The position numbers and the translations under genes are program-made. A stretch of 64,000 nucleotides of DNA from Sphingobacterium sp. FBM7-1. Lineage in GTDB: Bacteria; Bacteroidota; Bacteroidia; Sphingobacteriales; Sphingobacteriaceae. Shown here in pieces: positions 37,519-48,096 of this stretch. The notes below the pieces were generated by a model. That model was not told where the DNA came from. It saw nothing but the letters and a program-made list of their open reading frames with translations, and did not search any database. How positions within the stretch are numbered: position 1 is the stretch's first letter; each line of letters begins with the position of its first letter. The DNA lies in assembly GCF_020687765.1 (NCBI RefSeq), contig NZ_JAJEWJ010000001.1:496001-560000 (forward strand). Direction: 5' to 3'.

Positions 37519-37557
37519 CTAAAAACTGAAAGTAACAGTTTTCAATCAAAAACTTAA

Positions 37558-37630
37558 GGTGCCATAGCTCAGTTGGTAGAGCAAAGGACTGAAAATCCTT
37601 GTGTCGCTGGTTCGAATCCAGCTGGCACCA
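37558..37630 (+). tRNA. tRNA-Phe (GAA), second copy, CCA not encoded
   Basis: Identical to the first copy over the 73-base tRNA body, with acceptor arms at 37558-37564 and 37623-37629. After the discriminator A (37630) the genome reads CAAAAA instead of CCA, so the 3' end must be added by the CCA enzyme. The two genes are 42 bases apart and are surely co-transcribed. Confidence 0.96.
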
Positions 37631-39312
<1,682 letters not shown>

Positions 39313-39313
<1 letters not shown>

Positions 39314-39409
39314 GTGTTTTTTCAACACTAAAAATCGTCGCTTCGGATATTTGAATGAAGGCATAGGATAAAATCAATCTTAACCTAATTCAAATATCCG
39401 GTTGCGATG
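39313..39409 (+). repeat. Dispersed two-hairpin repeat, clear copy between metY and homoserine dehydrogenase
   Basis: A small hairpin AGTGTT-TTTTC-AACACT (39313-39329), linker AAAAAT, then CGTCGCTTCGGATATTTGAAT (39336-39356), a loop, and ATTCAAATATCCGGTTGCGATG (39388-39409). The inner stem GGATATTTGAAT/ATTCAAATATCC is a perfect 12 bp and differs from those of the other copies, while the outer CGTCGCTTC is shared. The rest of the gap to 39481 holds no gene. Confidence 0.7.
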
Positions 39410-39481
39410 CTATTCGCCTGATAGCAAACGATTAGACCTATAAATATATACTTTACGCAACTACATAATAGTACAATAACG

Positions 39482-40663
39482 ATGGGTGAAAGATTAATCA
39501 TTGGTATGTTTGGTTTCGGTGTGGTGGGACAGGGATTATACGACATTATAAAAACGAAAAAGCTAAATTTAGAAATCAAAAAATTCGTAATAAAAAATGC
39601 CGCAAAAAAAAGAACCTTACCGGCAGACTTATTCACAACCGATGCCGAAGAGATTTTGTCCGATACAGAAATTAACACCGTCGTGGAGCTTATTGATAAT
39701 GCCGACGCCGCTTTCGAGATAACCAAACGCGCACTAAAATCGGGTAAAAATGTCGTCTCTGCTAACAAGAAGATGATCGCCCTACATCTAGAAGAGTTGA
39801 CACAGATTCAACAAGAATACGGCACTGCTTTGTTATACGAGGGTGCAGTATGCGGCAGTATACCTATTATCCGTAACTTGGAAGAATACTATGACAACGA
39901 ACTGCTCTATGCCATAACCGGGATTTTTAACGGCTCTTCTAATTACATCCTATCAAAGATTTTCAATGAAAATAAGCCTTACGAGGAGGCATTGAAACAG
40001 GCTCAGGAACTAGGCTTCGCGGAAAGTGATCCAACATTAGACGTCGGCGGTTTCGACGCCAAATACAAACTAGCTATTGTCGCTTCGCATGCTTACGGAA
40101 TCTATGTCAACCCGGACGATATCCTCAACATCGGTATTGATAAATTGGGCTATCAGGACATACGCTTTGCGAAAGAAAAAGGACTCAAGATCAAACTCCT
40201 ACCCTTAGCAAAAGAAATTAATCAACATCAAGTGGTGCTGTATGTGTTGCCTCGGCTTATCGATGCAGATAATATGTTGTTTAACGTCGAAAACGAAAAT
40301 AACGGCGTATTGGTTAAAGCAGCATTTGCCGATGAACAGTTCTTTTATGGTAAGGGCGCAGGAGGCCATCCGACCGGTTCTGCCGTTCTTTCCGACATTG
40401 CGGCGTTACGCTATGGATACCGTTACGAATACAAGAAACATATAGAAGCTTCTCAAATTGCATACAGCAATGATTACAACCTACAGGTATATTTTCGATA
40501 TGAGCACGAAAACACCTTAAATCAGCTGAAATTCAATCAAATCACGGAACGCTTCTATGGTTCCGACTTCCATTATGTTATCGGCGAAATCAACTTACAG
40601 GAAATCCTTGATAAAAAGGATATTATTGACCAAACCGGTAATTTTATAGCGGAAATTTTTTAA
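39482..40663 (+). CDS. Homoserine dehydrogenase (monofunctional)
   Basis: A 393-residue NAD(P)-dependent enzyme reducing aspartate semialdehyde to homoserine. GMFGFGVVGQGLYDII (8-23) is the nucleotide-binding motif, NKKMIA the substrate-side block, GIFNGSSNYILSKIF the family signature, and ESDPTLDVGGFDAKYKLAI holds the catalytic lysine and aspartate. There is no fused aspartate kinase. A C-terminal ACT-like extension is short. Located after metY, it fits methionine and threonine supply. Its stop is followed by a promoter for tRNA-Pro rather than by a terminator. Confidence 0.93.
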   Translation: MGERLIIGMFGFGVVGQGLYDIIKTKKLNLEIKKFVIKNAAKKRTLPADLFTTDAEEILSDTEINTVVELIDNADAAFEITKRALKSGKNVVSANKKMIALHLEELTQIQQEYGTALLYEGAVCGSIPIIRNLEEYYDNELLYAITGIFNGSSNYILSKIFNENKPYEEALKQAQELGFAESDPTLDVGGFDAKYKLAIVASHAYGIYVNPDDILNIGIDKLGYQDIRFAKEKGLKIKLLPLAKEINQHQVVLYVLPRLIDADNMLFNVENENNGVLVKAAFADEQFFYGKGAGGHPTGSAVLSDIAALRYGYRYEYKKHIEASQIAYSNDYNLQVYFRYEHENTLNQLKFNQITERFYGSDFHYVIGEINLQEILDKKDIIDQTGNFIAEIF

Positions 40664-40710
40664 TAAAAAAAGACTTTTTTGAATAGATTTCCGAAATATC
40701 GTTTTTTTAT

Positions 40711-40718
40711 TATATTTG
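40711..40718 (+). promoter_or_regulatory. Promoter -7 element of tRNA-Pro
   Basis: TATATTTG, an exact TAnnTTTG, 12 bases before the mature tRNA 5' end. Transcription would begin just before the tRNA. Confidence 0.6.
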
Positions 40719-40729
40719 CGCTTCCATCA

Positions 40730-40803
40730 CGGGTTGTAGCGTAGCCAGGTATCGCGCCAGCATGGGGTGCTGGAGGTCGTGGGTTCGAATCCCGCCAACC
40801 CGA
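40730..40803 (+). tRNA. tRNA-Pro (GGG)
   Basis: CGGGTTG (40730-40736) pairs with CAACCCG (40796-40802). The anticodon stem CCAGC/GCTGG encloses loop ATGGGGT, giving GGG. The T arm reads GGGTTCGAATCCC. The discriminator is A; CCA is not encoded (CAAAG follows). A terminator follows at once. Confidence 0.95.
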
Positions 40804-40804
40804 C

Positions 40805-40836
40805 AAAGCCACTGAACACCAGTGGCTTTTTTATTT
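40805..40836 (+). terminator. Terminator after tRNA-Pro
   Basis: AAAGCCACTG (40805-40814), loop AACAC, CAGTGGCTTT (40820-40829) and a T run to 40836. Confidence 0.9.
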
Positions 40837-40852
40837 TAAAGCGGGATGAGAA

Positions 40853-42043
40853 CTAGTTATCCATATCCAAATAGAAATAGAACGTGGATCCCTCTCCTAT
40901 TACACTATCTACCACAATCTCGCTCCCGTGCAAACGCAATAACTCGGAAACCAGATATAAGCCTATCCCAAATCCCGATATATTTTTGTTCTGTTCATCC
41001 TTTACCCGATAGAATCGTTGGAATAATTTAGCTTGATCGACAGCCGTAATCCCCATTCCTTCATCCTTTACATAGATCCGTACTTTGCCCGACATACATT
41101 CACAACCTAAAGTAACTACCCCTCCAGCAGGCGAATATTTCACCGCATTACTGACAAGGTTGATGAGCACTTGACGCATTTTCTCTATATCTGCATAAAG
41201 CTGCCCCCCCTCACAACCTACAATTTGCAGTTGGTGCTTAGCACTAATCAATCCCGCTTCCTCCATGACCTCCTCCGCTAATAGTCTCAGGTCAAAATGT
41301 GTTCTATTTAAATCAATATTCCCTTCCTCAATGCGTGACAGCCCCAAATAATCGACGATCATGGAAATCATCCGTTTTACATACGCTTCCATCTTCGTGC
41401 TCATGTTAAGAAAAGCCGTATCTTCGACCGTACTCGATTTTCTAACTAAAAGTTGCGCATATAACAACATCGATGTTAACGGAGTTTTGAGTTCATGACT
41501 TACCATGGCCACAAAATCGTTCTTGCGCTTTTCTTCCTGCTTTTTCTCCGTAATATCACGTGCAATTTTCGAAATCCCGATGACTCGTCCCGAGTGATCC
41601 TTTATAGGCGATATCGTGAGCGATACATCTATTTGCAGTCCCGTCTTGGTCAGTCGATTAGTTTCGTAATGTTCAACCGTTTCGCCATTTCGTAATTTGG
41701 ATAAGATATAAAGTTCCTCATCCGTCCTATCTTTGGGAATGATGGTCATGATAGACTTCCCGATAATTTCTTCTGCCATATAGCCAAACAACTTCTGCGC
41801 AGCGTTATTCCAGGTCATTATTCTTCCTTCCAATGTCTTAGCCACAATCGCATCATTGGAAGATGCAATAATCGCTGCGAACAAAGTATTTTGCTCGGTC
41901 GAATCAATGGCCAACCGAAGTTTTGATTCGCTTTCCTGTAGTTGATTCAATAAATCAATAGAACTGCTTTCGTCCGCCTTCATTCTTGCAGAAGCGTCTT
42001 CGTCTTCCGTGCTTTTCTCACTAGACTTGCTTATGTTTCTCAT
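40853..42043 (-). CDS. PAS domain sensor histidine kinase (soluble)
   Basis: A 396-residue kinase. A charged N-terminal tail (1-50) is followed by a PAS domain with PAC (about 53-168, IIASSNDAIVAKTLEGRI and GISKIARDITEKK). His183 in VSHELKTPLTSM is the phosphoacceptor. The ATPase part has the N-box (VLINLVSNAVKYS), G1 (VKDEGMGI) and G2 (GFGIGLYLVSELLRLHG). No membrane segment is seen. It ends convergently 16 bases after the tRNA-Pro terminator. There is no response regulator next to it, so it is an orphan. Confidence 0.9.
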   Translation of the reverse strand: MRNISKSSEKSTEDEDASARMKADESSSIDLLNQLQESESKLRLAIDSTEQNTLFAAIIASSNDAIVAKTLEGRIMTWNNAAQKLFGYMAEEIIGKSIMTIIPKDRTDEELYILSKLRNGETVEHYETNRLTKTGLQIDVSLTISPIKDHSGRVIGISKIARDITEKKQEEKRKNDFVAMVSHELKTPLTSMLLYAQLLVRKSSTVEDTAFLNMSTKMEAYVKRMISMIVDYLGLSRIEEGNIDLNRTHFDLRLLAEEVMEEAGLISAKHQLQIVGCEGGQLYADIEKMRQVLINLVSNAVKYSPAGGVVTLGCECMSGKVRIYVKDEGMGITAVDQAKLFQRFYRVKDEQNKNISGFGIGLYLVSELLRLHGSEIVVDSVIGEGSTFYFYLDMDN

Positions 42044-42218
42044 ATTCGGTCAATATCCGATACGTTACCGGTCATCAGTAAAGATAAATCTTTTTTCGCT
42101 AGATGACAATTGTTTTCTAATCGTCTTTATATAGCCAAAAACAATTTATAAAAGATAAAATACAGGGATGCCGACCGAATTTCCTATTTTTATATAGTTT
42201 TCAAAGAAAAAGGTAAAT

Positions 42219-43058
42219 ATGAAATTATACAGCATTGAGACGGAATTCTTTAAGTTGGACGGTGGCGCTATGTTTGGCGTAGTGCCTAAATCCCTGTGGC
42301 AACGTACTAATCCGGCCGATGAGCGTAATCTCTGTACCTTGACCAATCGACTGTTGCTCATAGAGGATGGCAAACAATTAATTTTGATTGATACAGCGAT
42401 TGGCGATAAACAAGACGATAAATTTTTTAGCCATTATTATCTACACGGAGACGCTAGCTTAGATCGATCCTTGGCCAAACACGGCTTCCATCGAGACGAT
42501 ATTACCGACATTATCCTCACGCACCTCCATTTCGACCATTGCGGTGGAGCAATAAAACGAGAAGACGATCGGCTGGTACCTGCATTTAAAAATGCACGTT
42601 TTTGGAGCAACGAAAAACATTGGGAATGGGCGGTAAACCCCAACCCTCGCGAAAAAGCTACCTTTCTCCGGGAGAATATCCTGCCCATACAGGAAAGCGG
42701 ACAATTGCACTTTATAACAGAAGGCGAATCCTTTTCTCCGAACATTGACATTCGTTATGCATACGGACATACCGAAGCGATGATGCTGCCTCAAATTCGT
42801 TATCAGGGGAAAACCCTTTTATATACGGCCGATTTGCTACCCACAGTCGGACATATCCCACTTCCTTATGTCATGGGCTACGATGTTCGCCCCCTGACCA
42901 CCATGGACGAACGTCAAGATTATTGGCAAGAAATAGTCGATAATGATTATATCCTGTTTCTCGGCCACGACCCAGCAAACGCCTGCTGTACCTTACAACA
43001 TACCGAAAAAGGCATTCGGCTAAAAGAAACGTTCCGCTTCGAAGATATATTTAGTTAG
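42219..43058 (+). CDS. MBL fold metallo-hydrolase
   Basis: A 279-residue metallo-beta-lactamase fold hydrolase. The metal motif THLHFDH is at 101-107, an aspartate-containing TADLLPT near 207, and a final HDP histidine (FLGHDPAN) near 250, so both metal sites look intact. Cytosolic, without signal peptide. Members include lactonases (quorum-quenching type) and other hydrolases; the layout resembles the AttM/AhlD lactonase group, but a substrate cannot be assigned. It is transcribed alone and convergent with the SH3 protein gene 18 bases away. Confidence 0.85.
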   Translation: MKLYSIETEFFKLDGGAMFGVVPKSLWQRTNPADERNLCTLTNRLLLIEDGKQLILIDTAIGDKQDDKFFSHYYLHGDASLDRSLAKHGFHRDDITDIILTHLHFDHCGGAIKREDDRLVPAFKNARFWSNEKHWEWAVNPNPREKATFLRENILPIQESGQLHFITEGESFSPNIDIRYAYGHTEAMMLPQIRYQGKTLLYTADLLPTVGHIPLPYVMGYDVRPLTTMDERQDYWQEIVDNDYILFLGHDPANACCTLQHTEKGIRLKETFRFEDIFS

Positions 43059-43076
43059 TTTCAATAATAAAGTATA

Positions 43077-43499
43077 CTATTCCTTGTGCAAGTCAATATT
43101 CTCTGCATAACAATATCCCTCCTTATCGTTGACACGTATAAGCCACCAGTAAACGTTTGCACGACATAACACCGTGACCATTTCGTCACTCCCGAGCGTA
43201 TCGATAATAGGTAGTTCTACGCCAGGTCCCTTGCGAATAGTAAGTGTCGGACTATCGACAATCAATTTGGCTTTACAGCCCTTTACAGCAGGTGCGACTT
43301 GGATGTCCAGAATAACTTCTCCAGAAATAAAGTTTGGATCGATTTGACTATATAGATCCCATAGCTTATTTTTCACTTCCCCATTGGGTGCAATACCCCT
43401 GAAAATCAACACACTATTTTGTTCCATAACTTCCACACCCGTTGGGATCAATTCATCCACAGCAGCAATAAGGGGTCTATATTTGTTTAATAGTGTCAT
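43077..43499 (-). CDS. Small protein with BON-like and bacterial SH3 domain
   Basis: A 140-residue protein. Residues 1 to about 75 resemble a BON-type alpha/beta unit (LIAAVDELIPTGVEVMEQNSVLIFRG). Residues about 85-138 are an SH3b domain (LTIRKGPGVELPIIDTLGSD, then WWLIRVNDKEGYCYAENI). No signal peptide is visible with the ATG at 43499; a frame extension of 12 codons upstream adds none. SH3b domains in bacteria often bind peptides or cell-wall fragments. The function is unknown, and the family assignment of the first half is by pattern only. Confidence 0.65.
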   Translation of the reverse strand: MTLLNKYRPLIAAVDELIPTGVEVMEQNSVLIFRGIAPNGEVKNKLWDLYSQIDPNFISGEVILDIQVAPAVKGCKAKLIVDSPTLTIRKGPGVELPIIDTLGSDEMVTVLCRANVYWWLIRVNDKEGYCYAENIDLHKE

Positions 43500-43614
43500 A
43501 TCTATAAAGTTATTGTTTTGTATTACCCTAAACATCGGCGGATAGTTTAGGGCTATGTATTAACAAAACACCCAAGGAGACCTGATTGTTTTAAGTCATC
43601 TTTCTACCATCCTT

Positions 43615-44067
43615 TTAATGAATTGCTTGTATAGTTTGCGTCGTTCCGTTAAACCGTATATGCTCGCCCACCTTGTTCCCGAGCAACAAGCCGCCTATAG
43701 GTGAAGAAGGCGAAATAACCATCATATTTATTCCCTCTATGGCTTGTTGCCCTAAACTCACCGCGATGAAATACGTTATGTGGTCCGTCAGAACGATAGC
43801 GCCAAGACCTATCTCCTCGCGCGCTGTTAGCTCGATCTTTTGCAATACAATACGATCCTTTTTGACCTGGACCAGCTGCTTATGGTATCGATCTAAATCC
43901 TGCTGAATCATTTCACGAGATGTCTCGTATTTATCACCCGCGCTACTTTTAGTTTCACCTTGTATGGCTTCCTCCGCCTGCTGAATGGCTTTCATAATTT
44001 CAGCCGAACGTTTGTCTACCCTGTCCAAACAATGCTGGATGACTTTCTTCTTTATTTCCATGTCCAT
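43615..44067 (-). CDS. GreA/GreB family elongation factor-like protein
   Basis: About 150 residues from the ATG at 44067 (another ATG follows two codons on). An N-terminal antiparallel coiled coil (about 5-80) is followed by an FKBP-like globular domain (IGLGAIVLTD, then ISPSSPIGGLLLGNKVGE), the architecture of transcript cleavage factors GreA/GreB. The coiled-coil tip residues that stimulate cleavage (Asp-Glu) are not obvious, so it may belong to the Bacteroidota group of Gre-like RNA-polymerase binders of other function. The open frame runs 15 codons further upstream through the terminator of the preceding gene, which rules out the longer start. Confidence 0.8.
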   Translation of the reverse strand: MDMEIKKKVIQHCLDRVDKRSAEIMKAIQQAEEAIQGETKSSAGDKYETSREMIQQDLDRYHKQLVQVKKDRIVLQKIELTAREEIGLGAIVLTDHITYFIAVSLGQQAIEGINMMVISPSSPIGGLLLGNKVGEHIRFNGTTQTIQAIH

Positions 44068-44080
44068 ATCGAGCAATTTA

Positions 44081-44109
44081 TAAAAAAGCCTCCTGGGATT
44101 CAGGAGGCT
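44081..44109 (-). terminator. Terminator of the LEA-like lipoprotein gene
   Basis: AGCCTCCTG (44087-44095), loop GGATT, CAGGAGGCT (44101-44109). On the minus strand the stem is followed by TTTTTT. It lies 35 bases after the lipoprotein stop. Confidence 0.9.
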
Positions 44110-44143
44110 CAAAAATATTTAACTGAATGATCGCGTAAACAGC

Positions 44144-44677
44144 TTAATCGTTACGTTTTTTTAAATCTTCCATCTTTTTTTCGGCATCATCAGCCACTTT
44201 ATTTGCGGTCTCTCCGGTCTTTTTCACCGCATTATCGATCGCCTTTCCCGTAGCGTCAGCCGCATTTTTTGTAGCATCAACCGTTTTGTCATATGCCCTA
44301 TCGAGTGCATTACCGGTAGCTTTGGCCGCATCTTTTGTGGCATCCACCGCCTTGTTCGCACCCTCTTCTATCTTCATCCCTGCGTCACGGGCAGTTGCTT
44401 TGGTTTTATCCCATAGCGTGTTCGCTTCGTTATACGATTCGCGCGCACGTTCCTCCGCAGCTTTATCGCCGCGCTCAATCGCCGCATCCAAATCTGCTTT
44501 GGCTTGGTTCACTTGCTCTTCTGCTTTGTCCAACGCTACTTGCAACGAATCATGTGCGTCGTCTAATCTTTCTTCCGCCGTAATCTCCGTTTCCGTATCG
44601 TTGTGCTTAGCACTGTTATTACACGATGCAGCCACGATCGTGCCTGCAACGGCCGCCATTAACATTAATTTTTTCAT
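44144..44677 (-). CDS. Ala/Lys/Asp-rich helical lipoprotein (LEA-like repeats)
   Basis: A 177-residue lipoprotein. The signal MKKLMLMAAVAGTIVAASC ends in lipobox VAASC (Cys19). Residues 30-100 form a long charged helix (coiled coil). Residues about 105-170 consist of degenerate 11-residue units such as ATKDAAKATGNALDRAYDK and ATKNAADATGKAIDNAVKK, like group 3 LEA proteins and some stress or desiccation proteins. It would be anchored by lipid in the envelope. Function unknown; a stress-protection role is an inference from composition. It is a single gene with its own terminator. Confidence 0.75.
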   Translation of the reverse strand: MKKLMLMAAVAGTIVAASCNNSAKHNDTETEITAEERLDDAHDSLQVALDKAEEQVNQAKADLDAAIERGDKAAEERARESYNEANTLWDKTKATARDAGMKIEEGANKAVDATKDAAKATGNALDRAYDKTVDATKNAADATGKAIDNAVKKTGETANKVADDAEKKMEDLKKRND

Positions 44678-44746
44678 CTTATTAATCTATTTAAGTTTTA
44701 CCTAGTTAATACTATTTAAACAATTACTATACCAAATAGATTAATC

Positions 44747-45631
44747 CTATTTCGAATAGACCGTGCCCTTAGCAGCTTCTAACGTATTTTTCAATAGACC
44801 GACAATCGTCATCAATCCGACTCCCCCTGGGACAGGCGTAATCCAAGAAGCCTTTTTCGACACCGCGTCATAATCCACATCGCCATATAGTTTAAAGCCT
44901 GATTTTGTTTCTGTAGACTCCTCTCTATTGATCCCCACATCGATCACAACCGCCCCATCTTTTACCATATCGGCGGTTACAAAGTGTTTCCGTCCAATCG
45001 CAGCTACAACGATATCAGCAGCCTGTACTTCTTCCTTTAGATTCGCCGTGCGGCTGTGGGTGACCGTCACCGTACAATTCCCCGGATTACTGTTCCGAGC
45101 AAGCAAGATACTCATCGGCGACCCAACGATGTTACTCCGCCCCACGATCACGGCTTTCTTACCGGCGGTTTCGATGCCATAATATTCCAGCATAAGCATG
45201 ATGCCATAAGGTGTTGCAGGGATGAAACATGGTAAATTACGTTGCATTCTTCCCAGATTAATCGGATGAAAACCATCTACATCTTTCCGGTAATCAATGG
45301 CTTCGGTAACCCTTTCCGGATCGATATGCTTAGGCAGTGGCAACTGCACAATTAAGCCGTCTATATTCGCATCGCCGTTTATTTCCTGGATTTTAGCAAG
45401 CAATTCATCCTCTGTAACGTCTACATCGTAACGGATATTAGTCGATTCAAATCCAACCAGTTCACAATTACGCATTTTACTGGCGACATACGTTTCACTA
45501 CCTCCGTCGTTTCCGACAAGAATAGCTACTAAATGAGGTTTACGTCCAGACTGCGCTGTAAATGCCGCAGCCTCCTTTTTTATATCTTCCTTAATTTTTG
45601 CTGAAACCAGCTTTCCGTCTAAAATATTCAT
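44747..45631 (-). CDS. folD: Bifunctional methylenetetrahydrofolate dehydrogenase / cyclohydrolase
   Basis: A 294-residue FolD, interconverting 5,10-methylene-, methenyl- and 10-formyl-tetrahydrofolate. SETYVASKMRNCELVG carries the catalytic Lys, DGLIVQLPLPKHI and the NADP-binding VIVGRSNIVGSPMSILL are conserved, and TPVPGGVGLMTIVGLL closes the protein. It follows lepA after 26 bases, most likely in one transcript, with no functional link known. Confidence 0.96.
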   Translation of the reverse strand: MNILDGKLVSAKIKEDIKKEAAAFTAQSGRKPHLVAILVGNDGGSETYVASKMRNCELVGFESTNIRYDVDVTEDELLAKIQEINGDANIDGLIVQLPLPKHIDPERVTEAIDYRKDVDGFHPINLGRMQRNLPCFIPATPYGIMLMLEYYGIETAGKKAVIVGRSNIVGSPMSILLARNSNPGNCTVTVTHSRTANLKEEVQAADIVVAAIGRKHFVTADMVKDGAVVIDVGINREESTETKSGFKLYGDVDYDAVSKKASWITPVPGGVGLMTIVGLLKNTLEAAKGTVYSK

Positions 45632-45657
45632 GCTGTATATTTGTTATCCGATAACCC

Positions 45658-47448
45658 CTAATCCAATTTCAAAACCGCCATAAATGCAGACTGCGGAATC
45701 TCCACATTTCCTACCTGGCGCATTCTCTTTTTCCCTTTTTTCTGCTTCTCCAATAACTTACGCTTACGCGAGATATCCCCTCCGTAACATTTTGCTGTTA
45801 CGTCTTTACGCAAAGCCGAAATCGTTTCGCGCGCAATAATCTTAGCACCGATGGAGGCCTGTATACGAATTTCAAACTGCTGGCGTGGTAAGAGTTCTTT
45901 TAATTTCTCACAGATCTTCTTTCCAAAATCATACGCATTGCTTCGATGGATCAGGGATGACAAAGCATCTACGGGCTCATCATTCAAGCGGATATCTAAC
46001 TTTACGAGATCCGATTGGCGATACCCAATCTGCTGATAATCGAACGATGCATACCCTTTAGAAATTGTCTTCAATTTATCGTAGAAATCAAAAACGATCT
46101 CCCCCATCGGCATCTCAAAGGTCAGTTCCACCCGGTCAGATGTTAGATAAGACTGATTAGTGATGGTACCGCGTTTTTGAATACACAACGACATGACCGC
46201 TCCCACGAAATCCGCTTTCGTGATCACGTTTGCTTTAATATACGGCTCTTCGATGAAATCCAATTTACTTGGATCGGGTAAATCAGATGGATTATGTACA
46301 ACAACTTCTGATTGATCCTTTGTTAAAAAAGCACGGTAAGACACGTTAGGTACAGTGGTAATAACCGTCATGTTGAACTCGCGCTCCAAACGCTCTTGGA
46401 TAATCTCCATATGGAGCATCCCCAAGAACCCACAGCGGAAACCAAATCCTAAAGCGGCAGACGATTCCGGTTCAAAAACCAGGGACGCATCATTGAGCTG
46501 CAAACGGTGCATGGATTCGCGAAGCTCTTCATAATCTTCCGTATCCACCGGATAAATCCCCGCGAATACCATCGGCTTAACCTCTTCGAACCCTTGAATC
46601 GCTTGTGCGCAAGGACGCTCGCGATGTGTAATCGTGTCTCCAACCTTTACCTCACGCGCCTCCTTGATACCGGATATAATATACCCTACATCGCCGGTTT
46701 TAATAACATCCTTCGCTACTTGGTTCAATTTAAGCGTACCGACTTCATCCGCATTATACTCCTTTCCAGTTGCCACGAACTTCACTTTATCACCCTTGCG
46801 AATTTCCCCATTTTCTACTTTAAAATAGGCCATGATTCCCCTAAAAGAGTTAAAGACAGAGTCAAAAATCAAGGCTTGTAAAGGGGCTGTCGGATCGCCG
46901 ACCGGATGCGGAACGCGCTCCACAATGGCCCTTAAAATATCGGGTACACCCATTCCAGTTTTACCCGAAGCTGGTATAATCTCTTCGCGCTTACCGCCGA
47001 TCAACTCAATAATCTGATCTTTAACCTCTTCAGGCATAGCGCCCGGCAAATCCATTTTATTAAGAATTGGAATAATCTCCAGATCATGCTCCAGCGCTAG
47101 ATATAAATTCGATATGGTCTGTGCTTGAATACCTTGCGAAGCATCCACGATTAACAGCGCTCCCTCACAGGCCGCGATAGAACGCGAGACTTCGTAGGAG
47201 AAATCGACGTGCCCGGGCGTATCAATCAAATTCAAAATATATTGCTCGCCATCTTGGGTGTATTCCATTTGAATGGCGTGCGATTTAATCGTTATCCCAC
47301 GTTCACGCTCTAAATCCATACTGTCCAACAGTTGTGCTTGAGCCTCCCGTTGTGTAATGGTGTTCGTAAACTCCAACAGGCGATCGGCCAATGTGCTCTT
47401 CCCGTGGTCGATATGGGCGATAATACAAAAATTACGTATATGCTTCAT
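45658..47448 (-). CDS. lepA: Elongation factor 4 (LepA), ribosome back-translocase
   Basis: A 596-residue translational GTPase. G1 AHIDHGKST (11-19), the switch [11 protein letters not shown]3 DTPGHVDF and G4 NKMD are present. The LepA-specific C-terminal domain is complete ([20 protein letters not shown], then the [19 protein letters not shown] end). It remodels stalled ribosomes. It starts at ATG 47448 and is followed by folD. Upstream lies a 650-base non-coding stretch with hairpins and a tandem repeat. Confidence 0.97.
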   Translation of the reverse strand: MKHIRNFCIIAHIDHGKSTLADRLLEFTNTITQREAQAQLLDSMDLERERGITIKSHAIQMEYTQDGEQYILNLIDTPGHVDFSYEVSRSIAACEGALLIVDASQGIQAQTISNLYLALEHDLEIIPILNKMDLPGAMPEEVKDQIIELIGGKREEIIPASGKTGMGVPDILRAIVERVPHPVGDPTAPLQALIFDSVFNSFRGIMAYFKVENGEIRKGDKVKFVATGKEYNADEVGTLKLNQVAKDVIKTGDVGYIISGIKEAREVKVGDTITHRERPCAQAIQGFEEVKPMVFAGIYPVDTEDYEELRESMHRLQLNDASLVFEPESSAALGFGFRCGFLGMLHMEIIQERLEREFNMTVITTVPNVSYRAFLTKDQSEVVVHNPSDLPDPSKLDFIEEPYIKANVITKADFVGAVMSLCIQKRGTITNQSYLTSDRVELTFEMPMGEIVFDFYDKLKTISKGYASFDYQQIGYRQSDLVKLDIRLNDEPVDALSSLIHRSNAYDFGKKICEKLKELLPRQQFEIRIQASIGAKIIARETISALRKDVTAKCYGGDISRKRKLLEKQKKGKKRMRQVGNVEIPQSAFMAVLKLD

Positions 47449-47525
47449 ACAGGTCCTTATCCAATATTCTAATTGGCAAAGATAATTTTTTTAAAGCAGA
47501 TATTGATATAAAAAACGCATCACCT

Positions 47526-47572
47526 GGCTGGCGAGAGCTTTCCGCTCCAGCCATAGGGGTTTCGCTGAAACC
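47526..47572. other. Two adjacent hairpins upstream of lepA
   Basis: GGCTGG (47526-47531) pairs with CCAGCC (47547-47552), and GGTTTC (47558-47563) with GAAACC (47567-47572). They lie in the 302-base stretch 47449-47750, which has no gene. No T run follows on either strand, so they are not obvious terminators. They may be a 5' structure of the lepA transcript or another repeat; nothing else is recognised up to 47750. Confidence 0.4.
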
Positions 47573-47750
47573 AGTATCTGACAGGCAATAAGCGTTAAAT
47601 AGCTATATCCAATATGATGAACGTTCAGAATCCGTTTTATTTGGCGAAAATATACCCCACGCAGGCAGCTCGTTTTAACTCAAAAAACCGCCTTAAAGAC
47701 CATTTAGACACCGTTTTATTGCCCGTTTTTTCGAAATAAGAAAAGTCTTT

Positions 47751-48060
47751 TTCACCAACAAATCATTCTTAATCTGAAAATAGCGTTCAAAAGCACTAAC
47801 CAATGATCTTTATTCCCCAACCAATCATTCTTAATCTGGAAACAGCGTTCAAAAGCACTAACCAATGATCTTTATTCCCCAACCAATCATTCTTAATCTG
47901 AAAACAGCGTTCAAAAGCACGAACCAATGATTTTTATTCCCCAACCAATTATTCTTAATCTGAAAATAAAGTCCGTAAGTGCTGAGCGATTATAGGTATT
48001 CACCAACAAATTGTTCCTAATCCAAAAATAAAGTCGGTTAACACGAACCGACTTTAATCT
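47751..48060. repeat. Five-unit tandem repeat, 62-bp period
   Basis: Units start at 47751, 47813, 47875, 47937 and 47999, exactly 62 bases apart. Units 1-3 are almost identical (core AATCATTCTTAATCTG, then AGCGTTCAAAAGCAC and AACCAATGAT). Units 4 and 5 keep the first 25 or so bases and diverge after that. The unit has internal complementarity (GTTC/GAAC, and AATGAT with ATCATT of the next unit). No spacers, no open frame worth naming. It occupies the gap between lepA and the amtB operon end. Confidence 0.9.
48030..48055 (-). terminator. Terminator of the amtB-HTH operon, inside the last repeat unit
   Basis: AAAGTCGGTT (48030-48039), loop AACACG, AACCGACTTT (48046-48055). On the minus strand ATTTTTGG follows. 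It lies 42 bases after the HTH gene stop. Confidence 0.8.
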
Positions 48061-48096
48061 TTGTGGATAACAATTTTTTTACCTGACCCCGATGAT

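Noticed and set aside
44068..44112. Longer start for the Gre-like protein
   Set aside because: The extra codons are the terminator hairpin of the preceding lipoprotein gene.
47751..48060. CRISPR array
   Set aside because: The units are 62 bases long and directly abut each other, there are no unique spacers, and no cas genes are near. It is a plain tandem repeat.
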